From assembly GCA_026874595.1 (NCBI GenBank), contig CM049306.1:54156019-54220018 (forward strand): a stretch of 64,000 nucleotides of DNA, read 5' to 3'. How positions within the stretch are numbered: the first letter of the stretch is position 1; every line of letters begins with the position of its first letter. The notes below the pieces were generated by a model. That model was not told the origin of the DNA, ran no database searches, and saw nothing but the letters and a program-made list of their open reading frames with translations. Positions 23,141-35,320 of the stretch are shown here, piece after piece. The translations under genes and the position numbers were made by a program. This stretch comes from Sipunculus nudus. Lineage: Eukaryota > Annelida > Sipuncula > Golfingiida > Sipunculidae.

Positions 23141-24230
23141 ATCTTCAGTGATGTAGCTGATCCGATAGCATGTGATACTGAGGATATGCTTGTGTAGGGG
23201 ACATCCCAAAACTTGATGTTTCACATATTTCCAAAGGGGACATGAGTACCTTCATAGGAAGCACAATTTGAAATGGTAGGTGAAGATTTATTAAGCTAAA
23301 AATAAAAATGACAATGATCTGATAAAAGTGTGCATTAACGACACGCACAGACCTTTCCTGTTGCGGCTTACTCCTGACATTGACTTCTAACATGAGTGTA
23401 TGTAGAAAAGTGTTCACTGGTTTTGTGTATGGTGTCATTTCATACAATGAACAGCAGGAGGAGCGATATTTTTTACGAATTAAACGAACTGAAGATGACT
23501 TTATCCACATCATATTTATGGCGCAGTGTGTCTCTTGAGGAGATGCTCCTGAACATAGACATGGACTTTGAGTAAACCGCATTAGGACTAGCAAACTCGG
23601 GCACATATACAAACACAAATGAAATGAAAAGCAAATTAATGTCATTCCTTAGTTCGTAATGTTAAATTATTGACCGACCTATTTAACTGTATTCTCCGTC
23701 GACTAGAGTGGAACTTGGTCGTAACATCAATAAGCACTTAAGTGTCTTTAGTAAATCAATCGAAAATGAACCTGTCTCTTTTTTCAATCCAAACCAGCAT
23801 AAATTGTTGATTACTTAATGTCATTTTCAATATGGAAAAAATGTAATTATTTAAAGTTATTTGACAGCTGAGTATTTAACGACACGGAGCGCTAAGTAAT
23901 TCATGAAGTTTGAAATAAGAAATCACCATTGTCATCAGATAAACATTATTATGAAATGATCCTAGATAAACAACTGCCAATTACGGAAGTTTGGATATGT
24001 CAATAGGATGTATATGATATGTAATATAATGTGTAGAATTTTAGAAGAGCGTAAAGTTTATAAGTATATATAGTATAGAAACGCGTAAATCTAATCCTAA
24101 TTCTTATTTCATTCGTATACGGGTTTATAATTATAGACCTGGTATTTGTTTGCGTCATTTTATGGAACTGGAATTTAAAACATAAAAGTTTGTGTTAATA
24201 TATATTTTTTATTTGTTATTTAATCGGCAG
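23141..24230. other. Sequence upstream of the start exon; no clear gene
   Basis: It holds a 166-codon minus-strand open frame (23145-23645) with no recognised motif, then AT-rich DNA ending in the acceptor tract (TTTTTTATTTG, then CGGCAG) at 24230. Confidence 0.5.
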
Positions 24231-24263
24231 ATTGAAAGTGACCGTTGCAGATAACAGAAAATC

Positions 24264-24483
24264 ATGTGGTCAGTACTAATGGTCATTCTGCTGGTCACTG
24301 CGGCCATCCTAATGTCCATCGTGTGCATGTGTGGTCCGTCTTGGCTGATGGTTCACCATGACAACCGTCTCATAGCTACTGTCAGTCCATGGCAGGTCTG
24401 CGCTGTCGGACAGGTTTCCTTCAACAAAACCCTTCCTCCCATGGTCTGCTTCACCATGACAGGGTGGACGGGCACAGGATTCG
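24264..24483 (+). CDS. Tetraspan (claudin/PMP22/LHFPL-like) membrane protein, first coding exon
   Basis: The exon encodes 73 complete codons plus one base. It opens with a hydrophobic stretch (residues 2-23, rich in L, V, I, M and A) that reads as TM1. An extracellular loop follows: W27 just after the helix, then W43-x-x-C46 and a second cysteine at C62. A Trp after TM1 plus a W-x-x-C and a later Cys is the ECL1 signature of the claudin/PMP22 superfamily; the spacing (27, 43, 46, 62) is close to the family's but not identical. It ends at a strong donor, G|GTGAGT, at 24483/24484 in phase 1. A good acceptor (T-rich tract ending CGGCAG at 24230) precedes it, so the exon probably starts at 24231 with 33 bases of 5'UTR; a second AG lies at 24250. 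No in-frame ATG precedes within the exon. It joins in frame to 61522-61674. The protein would sit in the plasma membrane. Which member (claudin-like, LHFPL-like, TMEM-type) cannot be decided from half a protein. Confidence 0.72.
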
Positions 24484-27050
24484 GTGAGTAATTCAGTAAG
24501 GCCAAACCAAAAAAAATATGAATTGTTCTACGGACTGTTGAGTTTTCCTCATTTTTTTCTTTTAATGTACAAAGAGACAAAATATGTAAAATTTTACCAA
24601 TCTGGAGAAAGTATACAAAAGTATGCGACAATATTTGAAATTATGAACATGAATAGCACGAAGTTGCATGTATAACCAATAATACCTTTATGAATTCAAA
24701 TTTAGCGAGATCTTTGACGAGATTGAGACAACAGTGACCATTAACAACATTAATATTGAGAATTTGGTGCTCACTTACATAAAAATAGATACATAGAAAA
24801 TAAGGAGAAGATATTTCGTAGAACAATTACGGATTTTGGTGTAGCCTAGATTCGTTACCCAGTCACAGTCAAATTGATGATTTACACACATTTCCAGTAT
24901 AAAACAGCACTGATTTAGTTCCTGTTAGGTAAATACCACACCTCATTTGAGTGAAACCTTGAGCTTTTGCATGTATGCCGGTGCTTCTTTACTTCGGCTT
25001 AATGGAATCTGTAACTTCTCATGGCCGAGATCAAACTGAAACATACAATTTATATAAGTCTTATAAAAAATGCATTTGGTAACTTCGTAGTTGGACGGAG
25101 ACTTGGAGTTAACAGTCTAACAGTGCCTTTGAGAAAAAATTATGAAGTCGATCAGGGGTGGATACATGGTTTAAGAATAGGGGTTGACAGAGGGTGGGGT
25201 AAGGGGGCGAGTTCCCCGGCTGGTTCCCCATCACATTACATTAGGATAATTTAGGTTGTGATGAAGCAAACTGCAGTAGTTCATCATGCATCATGATACG
25301 AAAATCCGTATGTGTGTTCGATGTTAAGCGCCTATTCTTCTTTTTCCCATTTTTTATAGGATTTCTTTTGCGCTTCATTGTTTCGACCCTGTCTGGATAA
25401 ACCCGTTAACTTCATGCCTGATATCCTTGAGACTCAAGTAATCGTATGGTCGATTTCAATCCACGTTTCACAGATTGTGCCACAACATACGATGGATATA
25501 TCCTTTTATATTTATGTCGTTAATAAACGGATGCATGAAAAAAAAAGCTCTTGTACATAGAAACCCATGGATATCGTCTCTGTGTTATACGAGGACTTGT
25601 CAGTGTTTGAACGCCGACTCATTTTAAGCTCTTTAAAAAGTAGCCTTTTGCTCCTATATCATATTCGCTGTAGATCCTTGTTTCCCTTGTCATGCAGGAT
25701 TCGATATAACAAGGGGATCTGTCGATTTATAGTTAATCTTGTTAAGCATATTTTTTCATATCATTCTGCAATGTCTGGAAGAATGTTGTCCAGTAACATT
25801 CTTCAATGGAGTGCTGTGAAAGTATAAGAAAGAACAGGAACGGAAAAGGGTAAATTCGGATAACAGTTACACTTAAGACATTTTTGGACAAGCCAAAGTA
25901 TATACCACAGTAGATTGCATGGACCCCGGATTTTTTTATTATTTTTATTAATTTTGGTATTTCATTAAGACGTAATTCTGTTTATATTTATACTATACGC
26001 TTTCTCGGATGCCATAAAGAGATCCGTACAACGTTCAGTATCGCATCTAATTCTTGAAATAAGTAAAATGTAAAATGTAAAATTACGATATTCCAGTTTT
26101 AAAGCCGTCTGTGCCATAGTGCATGCATCGGTAACTCTGAAATAGCTCAGTATCCGTAAACGATATGTGTTTGTTTCATATTGCAATGTCACAGAATGTC
26201 TTCGCTTTTGTGTTCATGTCATTAAATCTCAAGGACTGATTATGAACACATATTGCCGCCGTCTCTTTTTTTCGTCATCACTGTTTAAATATAACTAAGG
26301 ACACATTTGAAAACATTCAGAAGGAAATTCAAATGGTATAAACCGAGTTTGTACCCCAGTACATTATCCAAACATAGACATTGAAATAAAATCGATAATG
26401 AGCAATTTTAATCCATGGTAATTCGTATCAGCCGCCGGCCGTATCTTTTTAAAACATGTCACACCCGAAACATCGATGAATACTTATATCTTTATTTCCA
26501 AAGCTGTTTTGCCAGGTACAACAAAAAAAACAATAAATTAATAAGAAAAAGGAGTGACTTGTCTACCAAAGCACAGTATCAACTTAAACGTCAAAGGATT
26601 AACATTGGCCGTGAAATTCGAGCCGATTTGCGTCATATGCCTGACCCTATTCAGTGTTTATTCATAATCAATGCAAATTAAGATACCTTTTTTCTAGGAA
26701 AAGCCCATTGGCTACACTCCCCCGGAAGAAGATAACCATATATTAAGAATGATATTTCAATATTAAGGTTTCTGGATTATATTCTTCATTGTGTATTATT
26801 GACGTCATAACATGCCGTCAAGACACTGGACGAAATCGATCAGGTACTATCAAGATAACACGTTTCCCCATTGTGAGCCAGCGCCCCCATCCCAACTCCG
26901 ACTTTCTGTGTAATATTGCGGAATAACTTTAAAGATTCTAATTAGCTGATTAGAATGAAAATAATCAAACAGAAGTTATCAGTCATGTAAACATCAAGTT
27001 TCAAAATGTTACCACGACAATGAAGTGCTCTGCTGCTTTTTATAAGTTTA
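24484..27050. other. Intron sequence, nothing recognised
   Basis: AT-rich with short open frames (25021-25254, 25567-25827, 26415-26681) lacking family motifs. A CAGGGGTGGATACATG word at 25154 may be another orphan hAT end. Confidence 0.55.
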
Positions 27051-27053
27051 TGT

Positions 27054-27125
<72 letters not shown>
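27051..27125 (+). repeat. (TA)n microsatellite
   Basis: A nearly pure TA tract with one AAA interruption at the left. Confidence 0.9.
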
Positions 27126-27128
<3 letters not shown>

Positions 27129-27935
27129 GTATATGTACTTTTGGCCAGTGGGACCCCCCTCCGGTTCACAGATCATACATCTGGTTTTATGTGTTTATGG
27201 CAAACAGACCTGATGTTGAGGAGAGTGTGATGTCTGTTGTAACAGCTTGGGGCTTCTCACGCTACTTATTCCGTGCAGACAATCAGTTGATATTGTTCGA
27301 AAACCCACACCGGGCGCATTGTTCGTTAAAGCAACTTTCCAATGGCAACCCCAGCAACAGTGGTTGCTAAGGCAGGTCGGAAATAAGATATGTCGGATGA
27401 TTGCACGCTAATGAATTACTTGCGTTCCTCTGCTACGTGGAATGGGTGTCCTATTGCCGCTTGTAAAAACAGAATGTTCTGTATTTGGATACTATACCCA
27501 CAGTTGTTAAAGCCCGTTTATTAAATCCGTCATGTGTACAACTTAGGCGTGAAAAAGTAGTTCTAATTCGGATATAAATCAATATTATATAAAGAGTTTT
27601 TAATAGGAGGAACCAAATCAAAATACCTATTGCTGATACGTATTGCTATTCAAAGCTAGAGCCATTTGCTTATATGACATGAAAGTGTTTCTGGAAATTC
27701 TAGAATGGCATAACTCCCAAGCTGAAAGCCGCCCTGTCAATCTTGATTAAGATGCAAATTGTTTCATCATTTGTTACAACGCCTAAGGACTTCAAGTATA
27801 TTTTCACTTGAAGGAGCCTATTCAAATATCAGTCGTGTATTAAATAAAGATAATTGCATGCACCTTTTACAGAAAATAAGCAAAAAAAAACGCCCTTCCA
27901 CAGGTTCATAGGCTGCCCATTTTTGTGGTAAATCA
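27126..27935. other. Intron sequence, nothing recognised
   Basis: Non-coding, average composition, ending at the 143-bp tandem duplication. Confidence 0.55.
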
Positions 27936-28200
27936 GAGTTTTACAAATGAGAAAAGATGGCTTTACTTTTCATGTTCTCATCTGCAACTGTTCGAGAGCT
28001 TTCAACTTGCGCAAATGCGCAATCAGCCATCTTCGGTCACATGGTTTTTCTGTTTTTATCAACATGTTTTATTAACATGAGTTTACAAATGAGAAAAGAT
28101 TGCTTTGCTTCACATGTTCTCACTAACAACAATTAGTGACCTTTCAACTTCCGCACATGCGCAATTAGCACGTTTTTCTTTTTGTTTTTATGAACATGGG
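27936..28200 (+). repeat. Tandem duplication, unit about 143 bp
   Basis: Copy 1 (27936-28078) and copy 2 (from 28079) both start GAGTTT-ACAAATGAGAAAAGAT and share CATGTTCTCA, CTTTCAACTT and GCGCAAT segments. A short relative of the 3' part lies at 45546-45576. Confidence 0.6.
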
Positions 28201-28735
28201 CACATTGTGTGAAGCCGAAGTTCAAAGTGGATAATATATCCTATAACGATGACAATTTATCGTTTCAGCGCGTGTAACTGTTTGATAAAAACACTAGTAT
28301 ACCTTAGTTTTTACGTTAAATCCGTACAGTTAAAAATTTAATGTTGTAACTTAAGAGAAGATTCACAAATCAAAGATTTGCTAATGAAAGCGGCCAAATT
28401 AAATATGAATTCGTCTGAATAATATATTTGGAATAATCAAATTTTACCAGCTTCTGTGGCTTATCAAGGTTTATTGCAGGGCTCAAAGCCCGGGAATATA
28501 TCGGCTGTGTATCATTCACAAACGAGAGAGCCTACGAGGGGCCTATGGTGTTACACCTAAATAGAATTTTGCAGATGTACATAGCTTAGATGTGTGGTAT
28601 TAAAAAATGGAGGCGGTTACCGTCAACGTAAAGCCATAGCTGTGCAACAGATTCTATATTAGCATTCAGACATTGCCATCATGCATCTTTATATTATTTC
28701 AGGTGCTCTTTTTATTGTGTGACACGGGCGTAACT
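28201..28735. other. Intron sequence, nothing recognised
   Basis: Non-coding sequence before the candidate LTR. Confidence 0.55.
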
Positions 28736-28740
28736 CGTGA

Positions 28741-29434
28741 TGTGACATCCTCGCCGGGCCGTTTGTTGCATTCTGTTTAATCCGTACTGGTTGAACTCTC
28801 GTTGTCATGCTGGCCTTGGGCTTTCTCGCCTGGTCGTGAGTCACGTGTACACCCTGGTGTGTCTCTGCGCTTTTACTGTGTTGTGTAAGATCTTTTAGAC
28901 TGTTCGAGAATTGGAAAATTCTCGGCTTGGGATGAAGAGTATATAAAGGGGCTGTGTTTTAGAGCCGGGCACAGAGAGCAAAAAAGTTTTCCAGCGGACG
29001 CAGAAGCGTGTGTCAGTTTCTGGGCCCTTATCCGACGTGTGCTTCAATTATAGATTTTCTACAGAGGTTCTCCTGGATTTTGTGCATTCGGACTTATGTT
29101 TACATTCTGGATTAGAGCTTTACACTAGACTGTCATTCTCCGAGAGTATAGATTTAAAGAACTTATCGTTGTGACGGTGTTGGTGACCAGGTACTGTGCA
29201 CATTATTTTCTGTGTGAATTGTATTGATTTGTTGTTATACCGCTGTTTTACTGTATAATTGTATTGATTTAGTGTTTTATGGTGATAGGTTTGTTTTAAG
29301 AATAAATTATAGTTATTTGTTAACAAAAAAACCACTGACTTCTTTATTCATTCCCCTAGACATTTCGCGCTGCCTAGTGTTGCAGGATCTGATTTTTTTT
29401 ATCTCCATTACAGAATTTGTATTCATCACGCATA
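28741..29434 (+). mobile_element. Candidate solo LTR
   Basis: The segment starts TGTGACATCC and is flanked on both sides by CGTGA (28736-28740 and 29435-29439), a possible 5-bp target duplication. It carries a canonical TATA box (TATATAAA, 28940-28947), GC-richer leader-like sequence after it and an AATAAA at 29302. That U3-R-U5 order is what an LTR shows. Against it, the 3' end reads ...CGCATA rather than ...CA, and CGTGA at the right is part of a TCACG-CATA-CGTGA palindrome. It could instead be an ordinary Pol II promoter. Confidence 0.4.
28940..28947 (+). promoter_or_regulatory. TATA box
   Basis: TATATAAA followed by GGGG, with a GAGCCGGGCACAGAGAGC stretch about 25-35 bases downstream where initiation would be expected. 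It is the best core-promoter match in the window, within the candidate LTR. Confidence 0.45.
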
Positions 29435-29439
29435 CGTGA

Positions 29440-30644
29440 TCTGTTTATATTAGGTTCCGTAACAATATAAAGCCTCAGCGTATGATAATGAAAAAAAATA
29501 TATAAACAATAAATTTTAATAACCGTGTGTGAGAGGTATAATTAACAAACATAAAAAAAATTATATATATAGGATTCAAAGCGAATTCAAGGGGAGTTCA
29601 GGTTATCAATTATAAGTTTTATCTAGCCGTCACAACACGACTCAGTAGGCATTTATATTGGGCTAGTAAGCCTTTCTTTTGTCATGATACAAGCCATGTC
29701 GAGGAATGTATCGTAGTTGTCTTCCATCATGTTACATTTAAATTGTAACAAACAGCCCATATTCTTTATATTACAAATGATAATATAACACAACAGAGTA
29801 CATGTGAACCCACAACCCAAACTGAGTAATTTCTTGTATCGCGCGTACAAGTTGGCTGTGTCCAGTAAACCGTGCGAGCCATGCTTGTATTCATGCGGTC
29901 AGTTTTATACACACATGCGGAGGGTTTTACCAATATGCTGAGTTAATAAGGAATTTCTCACTCATGTGGGGTGTTCTTAGTTAGTATACTAAAAAGCTAA
30001 ACGATTGGTCTGGTTAATGTCAAGTGATATAGCACACTTGTGGGCCATGAGGCGTTGTCAGAAATGACGAAAATATATGCATCCTCACAGAGCCTTAAAA
30101 TGTGTTCCTCGCTGAAGGATGTAACGGAACTCTGACAGTCGGTATACGCTGGCCGCAATGTCGCAATGTATAATCTTAATACTAAGTTTTATTGTGTATT
30201 GTAATATAATTAAGGGGATACATATTGTGCATATATACATTTGATTCTTTACATTAAATTTCAATACCCAAGAGTCTGGTCCTGAACCATCTGCTCAAAT
30301 TCTATAGAAGTTGAATTTTTATTTAATAGGTTTTTGGATTTGTTGTTTTCCTAAGTACAGACTTATTCTCATAAAGGTGGATGAACCTCCCTTGAAAAAT
30401 GCCAGACCCTTCCAATAAGTCACATGAAGGAATTCTATAATGTCTAGAGGTTTGGCTTGTACGACCCTTGAGGTAATCCAATATTGCCTTGGGCGTAATA
30501 AATAACTAAAGATATTTAGAAATGATATCCATTTGACTAATTTCAATGGAAATATAAGAGCCATCGGGCAGACTTGAAAAAAACATAACGCTACAGAAAT
30601 TGTCATCGGATTAATTAAAAATCCGAATAGAAATCTGCATTTTA
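29440..30644. other. Intron sequence, nothing recognised
   Basis: The minus-strand frame 30319-30723 starts in repeat family G and continues here without a recognisable domain. Confidence 0.55.
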
Positions 30645-30905
30645 TGTAATGCAAGCCTCCGCCATGTTGGAGGTCCCTATTTTTGGTTGCATTCACTGAT
30701 TCGGTCCGTATTTCCAGGTTCATTCGTACAAAAGTGACTGTACATGAGTCAATGTTGTCAATGTGTCAATCTAATCAATCTTCTTTGGTCCATTCCCGAA
30801 ATACCTTAAATTTTCATTGTATTTCGTTCATATTTGGACGAGTTATGTTGTAAACAAACACAAACAAACACAGGAATAGGAATTAAAGCATTCCCTCCCG
30901 GCGGA
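30645..30905 (-). repeat. Dispersed repeat family G, near-full copy
   Basis: On the minus strand it starts CTTCCGCCGGGAGGG, has a GTTTGTTTGTGTTTG tract, ACATAACTC, GTACAGTCACTTTTGTACG and AATGAACCTGG, and ends ATGGCGGAGGCTTGCATT. It lines up with 61861-62190 and 59198-59490. The 134-codon minus-strand frame 30319-30723 begins inside it and is not taken as a gene. Confidence 0.6.
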
Positions 30906-33900
30906 AGAAAATTATATCATAACTCTTAAAGATAAACGTGGAATAACTTTAATAAAATCCAAAAAAAAGGAGTCGCTTCTTTGGTTTTCTTAAAATGAGT
31001 GGAATACATTTATAGATGTTATGTCAGGTGAACATTCATCAGTGGTTAAATTAATAATTATAAGCAAACAAACGGGACAGAAAAGCCAGTTGGAACCAAA
31101 ACGTAATTAGCTAATTAAAATGTAACGTCGCCGGCAATAACATACTCTGTAAAAGGGAGGTGCTTTTTCAGTTTTCCTCTAAATTAACCATGTTATGATT
31201 AGTCAAGTTTCTAATAAGCTCAGATAGTTGATTCCCTTCTTGTATTAGAGTTTTAATGGCAATATAGATATACTGTTGCTTTATAGAGAGATGAGATCAG
31301 ATCAGCTCCAGTATATTAAGGATTAGCCTTTGGCGATCTGATGTATTATTGTGTAGTGTCTCTTTGTTCTCTTTGTTATGTTTATTAAAACTGATATACA
31401 AAAGTATAATAATAAATATCTGAGTCTTCCTCTTGACGTTTATAGGATCCATAAAATACCTTAGGCGGTCTATGAAGCACAGTGAATAGGGTATGCCAAG
31501 TTTTGAACCAAATGGGAAAGAGTTGGACAATAGGCGAATTCAGCTTCAGAGGAACCAAACGGAATTTTTCATAACTTAATAAAAGATTGTCATTTATGAA
31601 AGTTGATTTTCACTTGTGAAAACGGTTGAGTGTTTCCTTAATCGCTGTCATTAATTTAGGATAAATTTTAACATTTAATATAACAGCTTGGATAAAAAGA
31701 CTCAAAGTTAATTGGAAACTATGTACAGAGAAAACTCATGGTCCTCAAATTAAAAAATCCGTGATTTTTATTAAATTAAGTTGATGGATCTTAGCAATTC
31801 ATCTACATTAATCAATAAACCGTGTATGGACAGCATACTAAAATATTTAGAATTATTGTCTTTTTCATGAACTTATATCAAACTGCTTCAGCAGTGTTAC
31901 AGAATCAACAGATTTCAGAACCAAAACGGAAATAAGGTGTTGGTTTACTTTTAATAATAACGCCTTAGAAATTATTCGGAGGGTTTAATTTAAATGAATC
32001 CTCAACCAGTTAGCATAAATTGATACTGATACCAATGATTAAAAATTAAGAAAAAATGATAATGATAAAATTGAAAATTTAAAAAAATATATGCATGTAT
32101 CAGTCGAATTATTGAAAAAATATTATTGACTAATCATAAAATAATGGCAGATTAAGCCCTATTTCAGCCTTGAAAACGATGACTTTGTCAAATTAAAAAG
32201 AAAATATGGAATCAGTTGGAACCAGTTACAGCATCCATAAAGTGGTCATTAGCTAATGAAATGCGAAGGCTGAGAACAATAGCTATTGTGCGAACAACGG
32301 ATGGTTATAACTCAGATCTTTGTTACTCATCAGTGGGAGTGTTAAATTATTTTTGTAACACTAATTTACTTGAATAATATTTTAGAATACTTTTCAGCTT
32401 GTTTTTTTTTTTTATTTTTTATTTTAATCCATTTTTGTCTTAAGTCCTGTAAATATACCTGCCTATTATTAATTTATCTGAGGTCTTGTTTTATACCTTT
32501 CCCTTTTATCTACGGAATACATAACAGAATAGTTTCTTGATCTGCACGTGCAACGTATACAACCATACGTTCACTAAAATTAAAAAAGAGTTTACATAAA
32601 CACATATATTGTATTTTCCCAAATATAATTTGTATTAAGACGATGTTATTATTCTTCAAAATTGATTTTTATTGGTTTCATGCACAAAAGTTAAAAAAGG
32701 GTTTAAGTAAACCTTAAGGACACACATGGAAGAGTTCATTTTTTCTAAGACCGATTAAGGTCTGAATGTTGATGCAGGATTAGTTTAAGCCCTTTTGCAA
32801 ATCGGCAATGGCGGTGGAATGAGCTCTTCGAGTGCCGTCGCGTGATTTTTATTGTGTGAGTCCGCCTTGATTACGGATGCGGATCGTGAAAAATGACGTA
32901 TTGAAAGTGACCAACTTGGAGCCGCATAAAAGAGAGTTAAACCATTTGCAGAAAGTACTTTCTACCTAGAAGTGGTTGAATTGGCATTAAGTTGATTGAT
33001 AGGATAATCCACGTCTTTATATTACTCTGGGGAACGTAGTGTCTTGATGAACGAAGCATTTGGCTGCACGGAAAAAAAACCGAGGCCAAATAAATCTTCA
33101 ACCGACACGGTTTTCCTGTTTGATAAGATTCATGGAAAGCATGCAAGTCAGTAACAGCAATCGCACTTGAAGTAATGAAACTTTGTTATGAAAGACTCCG
33201 CTGGAGAGACTGATTGAAAGCGCTTCTATAAATAATAAATGCCGCGGAGTTTCGCTCAGTTTGAAAGACTGCAAAAAGGCTCAGAACAATAGTGGCCGAA
33301 AGTTTAATGTTTTGAATAAATTATTATTTTGCAGATTAGATTACGGATAAAATTACGACACACTGAAAATACTGGTGCAGAGTTATGTTTGATAAATTAC
33401 GACTGGTTGTGCATTGTTGTGTCCTCGACGAAACCTTTCTAAAAATCTACTGAATGTATGTGTTTAATGTATTTAACAAATTTATTGATTATTTTCATTA
33501 GATAGGTCAATACAAATCTTAACTCACTTTCATACATGGTTAAATAAAGAGTATCCCTGTTAAGTAATATTCTTAAGAAAATTACTTATATTTATTTATA
33601 TAAGTATTACAACTACCGTTGCCACATGAGATTTCGCTGTATTCACATCAGTCCTCATGGTATCATATTAATACCATTGTCATGTATCAGATAAGTGGTA
33701 ACACGACGGCCGGTCATCACGGTAATAATGTTAAACATTTAATTAGTATTTCCAACAACTCCTCAACAAGCGCTATTTGCCACAGCAAACACCAGACACG
33801 CGTTGACAAGCATTCCAAGCAAAGACACAAGCATGGACGGTATTTTTAATAACACAGTGAGGTTTCAGAGATGTAAAGGTTAACAAACGGAGAGTGACAG

Positions 33901-34980
33901 ATGGCGGGGAGACTATATATTGGATTCTTGTCAAGTCCCGCCGGCCTCCTGACACGGTGTGATAAACTGTAAGATATTCTAAGCACAGTCGGCATATTGC
34001 AAACAACACTGCTAGGACCACGCCACAAGGAAGAGTAGTTCATCCCTTGCATACGGTCAACCGATTCTCCCGGGATTTTTTTTTCATTGTTGCCTCGGGT
34101 GTTCACGTGACTTTTTAAAATGGCGGGAATGTCATCTCATGGCAGAGCCCCCACGGAACAATTTTATCATAGTGACAAACTGAGAGTTAGCGTCAAGTTT
34201 TTGACACGATGTCGGTTTTGGTTCTGTTTCCTGATTAACTGTAAGACAGAACTAATCTATGGAGGAATGAATAACTACTGTGGTAGAAAAATCAATAAAA
34301 AAATCGAAAAATGTTTTGAATACATCATGTATAATACAAGGGGTTTAAAATATTTACGTCTCAGTTTTGAGTAATTGTTTTGGATGTTGATCTGACTTAA
34401 AAGTCGTGAATAATCATTTCTGTACTTGTGTAAAACGATCTTGGTTAATTAAATCTCATTAGCCCATACGTCCTCTCAAAATGATCAGTTTAATAAATGT
34501 TGTTACATCAAACGAACCATAGCTATGAAATAGCATAGGAAATGAAAGAAATAGAAGAAAAATCCCCTCTGGTGTTCTGACGGATAAGTTTTTTTCTAAC
34601 GGGTTAGCCTGAAGCTTGGGAGTTCTCCCTACTCTGGATGTGGGAACATTTTTAAATATCTATCGAATTCAACGGAACACAAAAATTTATTCTCAGATAA
34701 TGGTTTTCTCTATTATGAAGAGCACGTTTATCACATATAACATTTGATAACTTTCTAAATTCCAAACTTCATATATGACATTTATAAACTGGTATGGCAA
34801 TAACCCTGATCATGTTTCTTTTGTGAATTTTTGCATATGAACTGCTCCTAACCACTTTTCCGCAGCCTAATAAAAATCCCGGTTATACTGTAAATAAACA
34901 TCATAATTGAATTTGGAAGGAAAGTTTTTTTTTAAATACGCCACACATTTAAAGAGCCTGTGGCGTCAATTTTTCATCCA
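30906..34980. other. Intron sequence, nothing recognised
   Basis: Very AT-rich, particularly 31500-32700. The 33600-34100 patch is richer in GC with small frames on both strands. Confidence 0.55.
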
Positions 34981-35009
34981 GGGTGGGGGGGGGGGGGGGA
35001 AACCTGCAG

Positions 35010-35048
<39 letters not shown>

Positions 35049-35076
35049 ATATATATATATAGACACACACACACAC
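34981..35076 (+). repeat. Compound microsatellite G-run, (CA)n, (TA)n, (CA)n
   Basis: Poly-G to about 34999, CA repeats 35011-35036, TA repeats to about 35060, then CA repeats again. Confidence 0.9.
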
Positions 35077-35305
35077 CTGTTAAGCGTCTGTATGACACAT
35101 TTCAAATAAATATACTTAATCACATTTCAAATATTTTGCAATTAATTTTAAAGTTTTAGAAAAAAAATATGTTTCCAGTATTAGTTAATTCTAAACTAGT
35201 TTTAGATATTATATTTCATAGTAAACTCATAATTGGAACAACAGTCTATTATTCTTTTTATTAATATAATTCATTTGCAATATTTAAATATTATTCTTTA
35301 AATAG

Positions 35306-35320
35306 TGGGGGGGGGGGGGG
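35306..35320 (+). repeat. Poly-G run
   Basis: About 14 G, one of many G/C homopolymers in the window (others near 3821, 7565, 39140, 41120, 46880 and 59180). Confidence 0.85.

Noticed and set aside
30319-30723. 134-codon minus-strand frame
   Set aside because: Its N-terminal part is repeat family G, which is non-coding in its other copies; no domain recognised in the rest.
34981-35076. Interspersed short repeats suggestive of a CRISPR array
   Set aside because: Only homopolymer and dinucleotide tracts; no repeat-spacer pattern anywhere in the window.
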